Source: Marinomonas arctica
GTDB lineage: Bacteria; Pseudomonadota; Gammaproteobacteria; Pseudomonadales; Marinomonadaceae
Direction: 5' to 3'
NCBI RefSeq assembly: GCF_003259225.1
Contig: NZ_QHJF01000006.1
Coordinates: 115,507 to 179,506 of the forward strand
Length of the DNA stretch: 64,000 nt
Of this stretch, positions 1 to 7,291 are shown in pieces. Within the stretch, counting starts at the first letter, position 1, and every line of letters starts with the position of its first letter. Both the position numbers and the translations under genes were made by a program. Under the pieces are notes generated by a model. That model searched no databases and was not told where the DNA came from. It saw only the letters and a program-made list of their open reading frames with translations.

Positions 1-1620
1 GCCGCAGACTGGATGTCTGCAGCCTCCTTCATTTCTATGGCGGGCTTAATCGCGGCTGGCGGTTATGCTAACTCAACGTATTTAATGGGCTGGACAGGGG
101 GTTATGTACTGCTGGCGATGTTACTCGCACCGTATTTGCGTAAGTTCGGCAAGTTTACTGTGCCAGATTTCATCGGTGATCGCTTCTACAGTAACACCGC
201 CCGCCTCGTCGCCGTGGCTTGTTTAATCATTGCTTCGGTAACCTATGTTATCGGTCAGATGACGGGCGCAGGCGTCGCCTTCTCTCGCTTCTTAGAAGTA
301 GATAACAATACCGGTCTTTTGATCGCGGCCGTGGTTGTATTCTTCTACGCCGTTTTGGGCGGCATGAAAGGCATCACTTATACGCAGGTTGCGCAGTATG
401 TGGTACTCATCATTGCTTATACCATTCCTGCGGTGTTCATCTCTTTACAGTTAACCGATTCGGTTATTCCTGCTATCGGTCTTTTCTCTAATCATACTGA
501 ATCTGGCGTACCTTTGTTACAGAAGCTAGATGAAGTGGTTCGTGAACTGGGTTTCAGAGATTACACGGCTGATGTGGATAACAAACTCAACATGGTTCTG
601 TTTACATTATCATTAATGATAGGTACAGCGGGTCTGCCACACGTTATTATTCGTTTCTTCACCGTACCGAAAGTCGCTGATGCGCGTTGGTCTGCAGGTT
701 GGGCGCTTGTTTTTATTGCCTTGTTATACCTAACGGCTCCTGCCGTTGCGTCTATGGCTCGTTTGAATCTGTTAACCACTATTTACCCATCTGGTCCAAC
801 AGAACAATCTGTTGAATACGCGGAACGTCCTGACTGGATGCAAACATGGGAAACCACTGGTTTAATCAAGTTTGACGATAAAAATGCGGATGGTCGTATC
901 CAGTTCTACAATGATGTTCCTGCATTTAAAGATGAAGCAACAGCACGTGGTTGGGAAGGTAATGAGTTAACCGTTAACGGTGACATCCTTGTATTGGCGA
1001 ACCCAGAAATTGCAAACCTTCCAGGTTGGGTAGTCGGTCTGATCGCAGCGGGTGGCTTAGCGGCAGCACTGTCAACGGCGGCAGGTCTATTGCTAGCAAT
1101 ATCATCGGCCATCAGTCATGACTTAATTAAAGGCTCAATAAACCCCAATATTAGTGATAAAGGAGAACTAAGGGTCGCAAGGGTATCCATGTTCGTGGCC
1201 ATTGCCGTAGCAACCTATCTTGGTATGAACCCGCCAGGCTTCGCGGCTCAAGTAGTGGCATTAGCATTTGGTATTGCGGCGGCGTCTATTTTCCCAGCTC
1301 TAATGATGGGGATTTTCTCGAAACGTGTGAACAGCGCAGGTGCTGTGGCTGGTATGCTAGCGGGCTTAATATCTACCTTGGTTTATATCTTCTTATTCCT
1401 TGGCTGGTTCTTCGTCCCAGGTACAGCGTCGTTCGCCAATACTCCTGCTAATTGGTGGTTCGGTGTATCACCATTGTCATTCGGTGCCATTGGTGCGGTG
1501 ATTAACTTTGTGGTTGCATTCACTGTCTCTTCGATGACAGCGCCACCACCAAAAGAAATCCAAGACCTCGTTGAAAGCGTTCGCTATCCTCAAGGTGCCG
1601 GCGGTGCTGTTGACCACTAA
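1..1620 (+). CDS. Sodium:solute symporter, acetate/VC_2705-like (5' partial)
   Basis: Inner-membrane secondary transporter of the SSS family, expected to import a small carboxylate such as acetate with sodium. The reading frame is open from base 1 and reads AADWMSAASF, the conserved DWMSAASF segment that lies well inside ActP-type proteins, so the gene starts upstream of the window; the ATG at 13 is internal. About ten hydrophobic segments follow, and a polar insert (ERPDW...FDDKNADGR, about residues 270-300) is typical of the VC_2705 subgroup. The tail is hydrophilic and ends in VDH. It is followed by a 12-bp stem hairpin. The CrbS/MxtR-like sensor kinase at 43646 belongs to a family known to control such transporters in Vibrio and Pseudomonas. 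Substrate is inferred. Confidence 0.88.
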   Translation, partial: AADWMSAASFISMAGLIAAGGYANSTYLMGWTGGYVLLAMLLAPYLRKFGKFTVPDFIGDRFYSNTARLVAVACLIIASVTYVIGQMTGAGVAFSRFLEVDNNTGLLIAAVVVFFYAVLGGMKGITYTQVAQYVVLIIAYTIPAVFISLQLTDSVIPAIGLFSNHTESGVPLLQKLDEVVRELGFRDYTADVDNKLNMVLFTLSLMIGTAGLPHVIIRFFTVPKVADARWSAGWALVFIALLYLTAPAVASMARLNLLTTIYPSGPTEQSVEYAERPDWMQTWETTGLIKFDDKNADGRIQFYNDVPAFKDEATARGWEGNELTVNGDILVLANPEIANLPGWVVGLIAAGGLAAALSTAAGLLLAISSAISHDLIKGSINPNISDKGELRVARVSMFVAIAVATYLGMNPPGFAAQVVALAFGIAAASIFPALMMGIFSKRVNSAGAVAGMLAGLISTLVYIFLFLGWFFVPGTASFANTPANWWFGVSPLSFGAIGAVINFVVAFTVSSMTAPPPKEIQDLVESVRYPQGAGGAVDH

Positions 1621-1644
1621 GGGTTAAAAAGCACACCTTAAACC

Positions 1645-1674
1645 ATTGGGTCTCACTTCTTTGTGAGACCCAAT
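1645..1674 (+). terminator. Hairpin after the symporter gene
   Basis: Perfect 12-bp inverted repeat (ATTGGGTCTCAC / GTGAGACCCAAT) with a 6-base loop, 24 bases after the symporter stop. There is no clear T-run, so it may be a weak terminator or a 3'-end stabiliser. Confidence 0.6.
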
Positions 1675-1717
1675 CTACCTATAATAAGAATCCACAAAAT
1701 CAAAAAAGAGAAGACTT

Positions 1718-2239
1718 ATGTTTTGGGAACTCATTGCAACCATTTTTGCCGGTATTGGTGGCGCAGGCATTGCGCTAATGTTAAGAAAACTGACCAAAAA
1801 AACCGCCCCTAAATGGCTGGTTCCAGTGTTTGCTGGCGCTGCGATGTTAGGATTCCAAATCCAAGGAGAATACGATTGGTACCATCACCAAGCCAGTTTA
1901 TTGCCAGAAGGGGTTGTGGTGGTCAAAACGGTACAAGAAGAAGCCCCTTGGCGCCCTTGGAGCTACGTATTCCCACAAACTCTACGCTTTATTGCCGCCG
2001 ATGTAGCTAACTCAGCAAAGAACAAAATCGACCCGAACCTCGTATTAGTCGACTTATACTTCTTTGAACGTCGCCACCTGGCCAAACGCGTACCGCAAAT
2101 CATCGATTGCGTACAGGGAGCTAGAACCGATTTCACGCAATCTTTTAGCGCATCATCAGATGCCAAGAATCAATCGACATCAACCTGGTATCCGCTGGAA
2201 AGGGATGATTTACTCTTAAAAGCGGTGTGTACTGGATAA
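1718..2239 (+). CDS. Small membrane-anchored hypothetical protein
   Basis: Not assigned to a known function. The 173-residue protein has two hydrophobic segments near the N terminus (about residues 5-21 and 33-49), a basic loop between them (RKLTKKTAPK), and a soluble remainder of about 120 residues rich in aromatic and charged residues. This suggests an inner-membrane protein with a folded domain on one face. The start at 1718 has AGAGAAG about seven bases upstream. It sits downstream of the symporter behind a hairpin, on the same strand, and may be co-expressed by read-through. Two Cys residues (in IIDCVQG and KAVCTG) could form a disulfide if the domain is periplasmic. Conserved hypothetical is the honest call. 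Confidence 0.7.
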   Translation: MFWELIATIFAGIGGAGIALMLRKLTKKTAPKWLVPVFAGAAMLGFQIQGEYDWYHHQASLLPEGVVVVKTVQEEAPWRPWSYVFPQTLRFIAADVANSAKNKIDPNLVLVDLYFFERRHLAKRVPQIIDCVQGARTDFTQSFSASSDAKNQSTSTWYPLERDDLLLKAVCTG

Positions 2240-2377
2240 CACTGAGAGCCAAAGAATAAAGCAACAGATGGATTATATGTTACCAAAATATCACATTAAT
2301 CCGTTTCGTTTGCCTTTAAAATTGAAGAAAAGCCTATCTCATAACGACAGCATTCCATTGCATGTAGATCTGTTAAT

Positions 2378-3124
2378 CTATTGCCCATCACTAATAGTCG
2401 TACCGCCATCAACAATAATATTTTGCCCAGAAATAAAGCCACCCGCCCTACTTGCCAACATCACCGCCACGCCGGCGATTTCTTCGGGTTCGCCGACTCG
2501 ACGGAGTGGTGTGGCGAGTAATCGGCGTTGCATGAATTGCTCGTTTTCAAGTAATTCTATGGCTAAAGGCGTTCGAATCAAACCAGGGGAAATTGCATTG
2601 ACTCGAATTCCTTTAGGACCCCACTCGACAGCTAGATTACGCGCTAGCTGCGCCAATCCGGCTTTAGATAAACCATAGAGCCCAATGGCCTTATTGCCCC
2701 TTAGTCCAGCGATACTAGACATTAAAATCACCGATCCTTGACCTCGTTCCGCCATATCAGGAATCAGTGCAGAGCAAAGCCGTAATGCACTTTTTAAATT
2801 GACCGACATGACCAAATCCCAGTCGTCATCGGTGATTAACCCTATTGGCCCAGCGGGTCCCTGTACGCCAGCATTCGATACAAGAACATCAATACGACCA
2901 TAAACTGCCTTAGCTTGCTCAACCAGCTTATCTATGTCCTCGTTACGACTTAAATCACAGGCAATAAAAACCGCCCCACTTTTCTCGGTATTCGAATCCG
3001 TCCTATCTGATGCAATTACCTTGGCGCCATGAGCGGCCATGGTATCGACAATGGCAGAACCTAATCCACCGGACGCGCCTGTAACCAGTACCACCTTATC
3101 TTGTAGCGAAAATAGTGAATTCAT
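2378..3124 (-). CDS. SDR-family NAD(P)-dependent oxidoreductase
   Basis: Classical short-chain dehydrogenase/reductase of 248 residues, a soluble Rossmann-fold enzyme oxidising or reducing an alcohol/ketone. Visible motifs: cofactor loop TGASGGLG (15-22), SNAG (83-86), the catalytic Ser near 137 in LMSSIAG, Y150 and K154 in YGLSK, and the PG motif in AISPGLIRT. The acidic residue at the end of beta-2 (ASD, D40) points to NAD rather than NADP. Its ATG overlaps the stop of the preceding epimerase gene by ATGA, so translation is coupled. It is the last gene of catabolic module A and probably acts on a late aliphatic intermediate. The exact substrate cannot be told from sequence. Confidence 0.88.
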   Translation of the reverse strand: MNSLFSLQDKVVLVTGASGGLGSAIVDTMAAHGAKVIASDRTDSNTEKSGAVFIACDLSRNEDIDKLVEQAKAVYGRIDVLVSNAGVQGPAGPIGLITDDDWDLVMSVNLKSALRLCSALIPDMAERGQGSVILMSSIAGLRGNKAIGLYGLSKAGLAQLARNLAVEWGPKGIRVNAISPGLIRTPLAIELLENEQFMQRRLLATPLRRVGEPEEIAGVAVMLASRAGGFISGQNIIVDGGTTISDGQ

Positions 3125-4092
3125 TTTAATAAAGCCCGCTCTACTAGCTGATTCAAACTCCCATCATGTTGAAAACCCACGTCATCGGCAGCAGGAGTTT
3201 CTAGCGGTGGAAAGCGTCCAAACAAGTTTTCAATCATAGAATCTGGATCATAGCTAACGAGTTCATTTGCTTTTTGCTGATACACAACGCCAATGGCATC
3301 GACCATGTCTGCCATGCTGAAACAGAGAGTGGGCAAGGTAAAGGTTCTAGTCGTCTTTAGCTTGCTTTCTTCTACCGCTGCACCATGAATAAGATTTTCA
3401 ACTATGTTCGGCAGAGAAGACGCCCATGTTTTTGCTTGTGGAGACATGGGGCAAACGAAAGTATGCCCCTGAGAGACTTCACGGATAATATCGCTCAAAA
3501 AAGCCGACAGTTGTCCTGTTTCAGCAGGTGGTCGTGCCAACACGCCCGGTAAACGTAACGAGCGCCCATCGACCCATCCACGGCGACTAAAATCGTTGAT
3601 CATCACCTCACTCACGACTTTGTGCGCGCCATAGCTCATCTGAGGTTTCAGTGGCGTATCATCGGTAACCAAATCTGGCATGGTGCCGAACACCGCAATG
3701 CTACTGGCAAACACCAATACTGGCTTGTGCCCTGTCGACTCGGTTTGCGCTTTACAGCTTTCCAGCAAGGTCATGGTGGCATCAATATTCACTCGACGGC
3801 CGAGTTCATCATTTTTTTCCGCCATGCCACCGGGAATACTGGCCAGATGGTAAATAACATCCATGGGGAAACGCCCTAGAGTGTCTTTCAACCATTGATC
3901 GTCTGCAAGATCGCCGCTCTGTTGCTCAACCACTAAGTCCAGTAATGAACTATCCGCAACAGGCTCATCAAACTGACGATCTAATAAGGTCAAACGCGAG
4001 ACCTTGCTTTCTCCAACTCGGCCTTGTGAAAGAATATGGTTTGCCAGCGCTTGTCCAACAAAGCCATTTGCCCCCGTAATTAATACATGCAT
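3121..4092 (-). CDS. NAD-dependent epimerase/dehydratase, DenD-like extended SDR
   Basis: Extended SDR of 323 residues. The N-terminal Rossmann loop is GANGFVG (7-13). The catalytic Tyr/Lys pair is Y154 and K158 in YGAHK, preceded by a Ser-rich strand FASSIAVFG. The overall form matches the D-erythronate dehydrogenase (DenD) branch of extended SDRs, which oxidise hydroxy acids rather than epimerise sugars. That assignment is from recall of the family pattern. AGGG lies seven bases before the ATG. It is 14 bases after the FAH gene and overlaps the SDR gene by four bases, so it belongs to the same operon and likely shares a pathway handling ring-cleavage products. Confidence 0.8.
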   Translation of the reverse strand: MHVLITGANGFVGQALANHILSQGRVGESKVSRLTLLDRQFDEPVADSSLLDLVVEQQSGDLADDQWLKDTLGRFPMDVIYHLASIPGGMAEKNDELGRRVNIDATMTLLESCKAQTESTGHKPVLVFASSIAVFGTMPDLVTDDTPLKPQMSYGAHKVVSEVMINDFSRRGWVDGRSLRLPGVLARPPAETGQLSAFLSDIIREVSQGHTFVCPMSPQAKTWASSLPNIVENLIHGAAVEESKLKTTRTFTLPTLCFSMADMVDAIGVVYQQKANELVSYDPDSMIENLFGRFPPLETPAADDVGFQHDGSLNQLVERALLK

Positions 4093-4106
4093 CTGACAGC
4101 CCTTAT

Positions 4107-5090
4107 TTATTTGTTCGCGATGACTTTTTGCTCAATCACACCAAACGGACCATCGCGGCCATCATCAAATTTCGCTTGCATACGGACAGTGTCACCAAAA
4201 CGCATGTACTGAGTTTTGATCTCACCAAGATCAATCTTTTCAATCACTCGTCGCTCGGCAATACAGGCAGACCCTGCATCGCGGGATTTATTAGAAACCG
4301 TGCCAGATCCAATGACACAACCTGCGCTTAATTTGCGCGTTCGTGCTGCATGAGCAATCAATTGCGGAAACGAAAAGTTCATTTCACTGCCATGAGGTTC
4401 ACCAAAACGCTCACCATTCCAGGTGACGTTAAGATGCATATTTACTCGGCCATTTTTCCAAGCATCACCCAGTTCATCTGGGGTGACAGCAACCGGCGCA
4501 AAGCTGGAAGACGGCTTAGCCTGTAAAAAGCCAAATCCCGTTGCCATTTCACGAGGCCCAAACGTTCGTAAACTCCAGTCATTTATTTGCACCAATAAAC
4601 AAATCGCCTGAGCCGCTTCGTCCAGAGTCACCGCCATAGGTACTGGTCCTGTAATCACGCCAAACTCGCCTTCAAAGTCGATCCCATCTTCTTCATTTGG
4701 CATCACAATATCTGCAGTTGGCCCCTGAAAATCGTCACTCGCGCCTTGGTACATCACCGGAATCGTGTCGAAGTCTGGAATAGGTTTGGTATTGAATGCT
4801 TGCTCCATCAGTTTACCGTGATTGGTAAAGGCCGACGCATCTAGCCACTGTGGACTTCTGGGTAATGGAGCTAGGCAAACGGATGGCTCAAAATCAAATG
4901 AAAAATCCACTTTTCCTGCGTTTAACAAATCATACAAAGCCTGTAGGTCTGCTGATTTTTCCTGCCAATTTTGCACAGCCGACAATAAATTAGGGGCGAT
5001 AACTGTGGCGTCGACGGCTTTGGTTAAATCTTTTGAAACAACAACAAGACGACCATCTAAGGTGCCATTGGGTAAGGTTGCGAATTTCAT
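4107..5090 (-). CDS. Fumarylacetoacetate hydrolase family protein (module A)
   Basis: FAH-fold metal-dependent hydrolase/decarboxylase of 327 residues, expected to cleave or isomerise an acyl-pyruvate or acylacetate formed after ring fission. The metal-binding acidic residues are visible as E140 and E142 in DFEGEFG and D171 in INDWSLRT. A long N-terminal region (about 110 residues) with LPRSPQWLDASAF resembles full-length fumarylacetoacetase-type proteins rather than the short HpcE type found in module C. The glycine-rich GSGTVSNKSRDAG lies toward the C terminus. The start has an ideal AAGGAG eight bases upstream. It lies between the cupin and the epimerase in one operon. Exact substrate unknown; fumarylpyruvate-like is a reasonable guess. 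Confidence 0.85.
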   Translation of the reverse strand: MKFATLPNGTLDGRLVVVSKDLTKAVDATVIAPNLLSAVQNWQEKSADLQALYDLLNAGKVDFSFDFEPSVCLAPLPRSPQWLDASAFTNHGKLMEQAFNTKPIPDFDTIPVMYQGASDDFQGPTADIVMPNEEDGIDFEGEFGVITGPVPMAVTLDEAAQAICLLVQINDWSLRTFGPREMATGFGFLQAKPSSSFAPVAVTPDELGDAWKNGRVNMHLNVTWNGERFGEPHGSEMNFSFPQLIAHAARTRKLSAGCVIGSGTVSNKSRDAGSACIAERRVIEKIDLGEIKTQYMRFGDTVRMQAKFDDGRDGPFGVIEQKVIANK

Positions 5091-5101
5091 TATATGACTC
5101 C

Positions 5102-5680
5102 TTATTTAGCCAAGGCGTTAGCCAATTGATCGTCGTACTGCCCACCGACGAGAATAAATAACATGCGACACATTTTCCCAGAACGATTCGCCCACGCATG
5201 GTTAGTACCACGTTGAACAACCACGCTACCGGGTTTTAAAATGGCTTCGCCTTTGTCCACAATTAGGGTCAACTCACCCTCAATAACAATGCCGTAATCC
5301 ACTGACTCAGTACGATGCATCAAAGGATGAGGCGAATCGTCTTTGACGGTAGAGGCATCGCCATCACCGACTTTGGAAAACATATCCTTCATATTGCCTT
5401 TGCCCTGAGCCAAAAACTCTTCTGTGTCCGGCGGAATATCAACAAATCGAATTCGAGTGCCCGATTTCATCGGAGGCAAAACAACTGGCCCAAGAGTTGG
5501 GTCTGATTGTGTGTGAGTAATCTGAGCGGGAGTCTCGCTGGTATTCCATACTTCATGAAATCGAGTGCCCGGCACCGCCTCTAAATCCATTACGGTATTA
5601 AGTGGACCATTTTCTAAAATAATCGCGTTACCCTGTTCATCATGTCCCGTGACCACACGGTAAATATCGGGAAAACTCAT
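5102..5680 (-). CDS. Cupin-domain protein
   Basis: Single-domain cupin of 192 residues. I chose the ATG at 5680 (MSFPDIY) because AAGAGG precedes it; an upstream ATG in frame would add eight residues without a ribosome site. The C-terminal half carries a cupin barrel: HRTESVDYGIVIEGEL as motif 1 and PGSVVVQRGTNHAWANRSG as motif 2. Only some of the usual metal-binding His residues are obvious, so catalysis is uncertain. It lies 11 bases before the FAH gene start. In such clusters small cupins act as lyases, isomerases or binding proteins. It is far shorter than gentisate 1,2-dioxygenase, so I do not call it one. Confidence 0.8.
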   Translation of the reverse strand: MSFPDIYRVVTGHDEQGNAIILENGPLNTVMDLEAVPGTRFHEVWNTSETPAQITHTQSDPTLGPVVLPPMKSGTRIRFVDIPPDTEEFLAQGKGNMKDMFSKVGDGDASTVKDDSPHPLMHRTESVDYGIVIEGELTLIVDKGEAILKPGSVVVQRGTNHAWANRSGKMCRMLFILVGGQYDDQLANALAK

Positions 5681-5768
5681 GAGAAAACCTCTTAAATAAA
5701 ACAAAATATTGATAGAAAAAAGTGGCAGCGGTCAGCAATAGACATCATCGCGCTGCCCAAAGGGAGTA

Positions 5769-6899
5769 TTAAATTGGTTGACTTAACGCAATTAATGATT
5801 CTCGCATCAGTTTTGAGTGCTCAACCTTGTCGCCGCCATGAATTTCGATATCACACAGACGCGCCGAGTTTTCGACCACCATGCGACAACGCTCCCAACG
5901 ACGATCATGAAATTTGTCCAACGCGGTTTGAAGGTCATCGTTCGCAGCTAATTCATCGGCCAAGACGATCCCACTTTCAATACCAATTCCGGCGCCGGAG
6001 GCAAGATGAGGCGTGGTCGCGGCGACCGTATCGCCCACCATCACCAAACGGCCTTTACTCCAAGGTGTTTTCACTAATAAATTAGCCAATGGTCGATAAT
6101 CAATATTTGCCCCTTCCTCTAAAGCATGAGGAATCAGCGCGGTCACCGTTGGGTTCGGAAAATGTTCCATTAAACTCGCGAAAACCTGTGGCCAAGTTTC
6201 TTTATCAATATGTTCTTTCGTAGGACGGTCTTCAGTGATAAACATATACATATGAGTATCAGACACAGGATTCACACCAAGTTTAAGGTGGTTACCCATC
6301 CACATGGTGACACGGTTGATCTCGGCTGGGCGCGGCATAATAGCTCGCCATACTCCCTGACCTATGTATTCAGGATCAGGTACCTCAGGGAAAAATTCTT
6401 TGCGAATTTTAGAGTGCACACCGTCTGCGCCAACAACAAGGTCATACTCGTGCGTACTTCCATCGGTGAAAGTCACAACTGCAGCAGATTCTGTCTGTTG
6501 AATATCAGTATAAGTGCAACCCAAACGGACACTCACACCAGAATCAAGCGTTGCAGTAGACATGATGCGAGCCAAAGTAGGACGAAAAATACCGCCACTT
6601 CCACCTACCGAAGAACCAACAGGACTGGGTGTTGGTAACTCCATAATGAGAGGGCCATGAGCCAAATGCATAGACACGCCATCGGTGACGCACCCTTTCT
6701 CAACCACTTGTTGATACAGTCCAAGATTTTCTAACGCCCGCATAGACGCGCCATTAATGGTGATACCTGCACCCAACTCACACCACTCTGGATCAATCTC
6801 AACAAGATCGACTTGAATGCCATGACGGCGCATTTTAATTGCTGTGGCCATACCGGAGAAACCACCACCAATGACCAATACTCTCTTTACTGCAGCCAT
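5769..6899 (-). CDS. FAD-dependent aromatic monooxygenase, 3-hydroxybenzoate 6-/salicylate hydroxylase type (module A)
   Basis: Class A flavoprotein hydroxylase of 376 residues that would insert one oxygen into a phenolic ring with NAD(P)H. Visible motifs: dinucleotide fold GGGFSG (11-16), the DG motif in GADGVHSKIR (about 155-165), and the FAD ribityl motif in VGDTVAATTPHLASGAG (about 286-302). Size and motif spacing match salicylate/3-hydroxybenzoate hydroxylases (about 380-400 residues) rather than the 500-residue MhpA type of module C. AAGGAG lies eight bases before the ATG. It follows the Rieske ferredoxin gene by 23 bases. It probably prepares a diphenol for ring cleavage by the VOC dioxygenase of the same module. 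Confidence 0.9.
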   Translation of the reverse strand: MAAVKRVLVIGGGFSGMATAIKMRRHGIQVDLVEIDPEWCELGAGITINGASMRALENLGLYQQVVEKGCVTDGVSMHLAHGPLIMELPTPSPVGSSVGGSGGIFRPTLARIMSTATLDSGVSVRLGCTYTDIQQTESAAVVTFTDGSTHEYDLVVGADGVHSKIRKEFFPEVPDPEYIGQGVWRAIMPRPAEINRVTMWMGNHLKLGVNPVSDTHMYMFITEDRPTKEHIDKETWPQVFASLMEHFPNPTVTALIPHALEEGANIDYRPLANLLVKTPWSKGRLVMVGDTVAATTPHLASGAGIGIESGIVLADELAANDDLQTALDKFHDRRWERCRMVVENSARLCDIEIHGGDKVEHSKLMRESLIALSQPI

Positions 6900-6922
6900 T
6901 TAATGACTCCTTATTTTTGTTG

Positions 6923-7291
6923 TTAGTACAATAAGCTAATGTCTGTTACTCGAATCGAAACCATACCCGCTTGATTAACATAAACAGGAATGCTCTCTAA
7001 TGCCTTACCAAGACAAGGACCTTGAATACACATTCCCGTATCAGGTTCAAACAAGGCACCATGGGCATGACACGCGACATGTTGCTTCTTAGCATCCATG
7101 TAAGCATCCTTACGCCACGCCATGGGTGCCCCATTCACATGAGGACAAGCATTTCTCCAAGCGAATATCTGGCCATCAATCTTCACGACGAAAAACAAAT
7201 CATGCCCAGCGTCGTTCTCCAAAAAACCTTTTGTAGCCCCCTCTTCAATATCATCAAGATGGCATAGATTTTTTACTTCAAACTCGTTCAT
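6923..7291 (-). CDS. Rieske-type [2Fe-2S] ferredoxin
   Basis: Stand-alone Rieske protein of 122 residues. The cluster ligands are C49-x-H51 (CPHVNG) and C74-x2-H77 (CHAHGALF), with the usual proline/glycine-rich loop. Two further Cys (C88, C93) sit where some Rieske proteins have a stabilising disulfide. Such proteins pass electrons to Rieske oxygenases, but no oxygenase alpha subunit is present anywhere in the window, so its partner is unknown. The gene overlaps the RND transporter gene upstream by four bases (ATGA) and lies just before the flavin monooxygenase gene, so it is translationally tied to both. Confidence 0.9.
   Translation of the reverse strand: MNEFEVKNLCHLDDIEEGATKGFLENDAGHDLFFVVKIDGQIFAWRNACPHVNGAPMAWRKDAYMDAKKQHVACHAHGALFEPDTGMCIQGPCLGKALESIPVYVNQAGMVSIRVTDISLLY

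Noticed and set aside
2268..2678. 136-residue plus-strand protein
   Set aside because: It mostly overlaps the SDR gene in antisense and has no recognised domain; the SDR motifs are clear.
5102..5680. Gentisate 1,2-dioxygenase
   Set aside because: The cupin is single-domain and about half the usual length, and its His set is incomplete.
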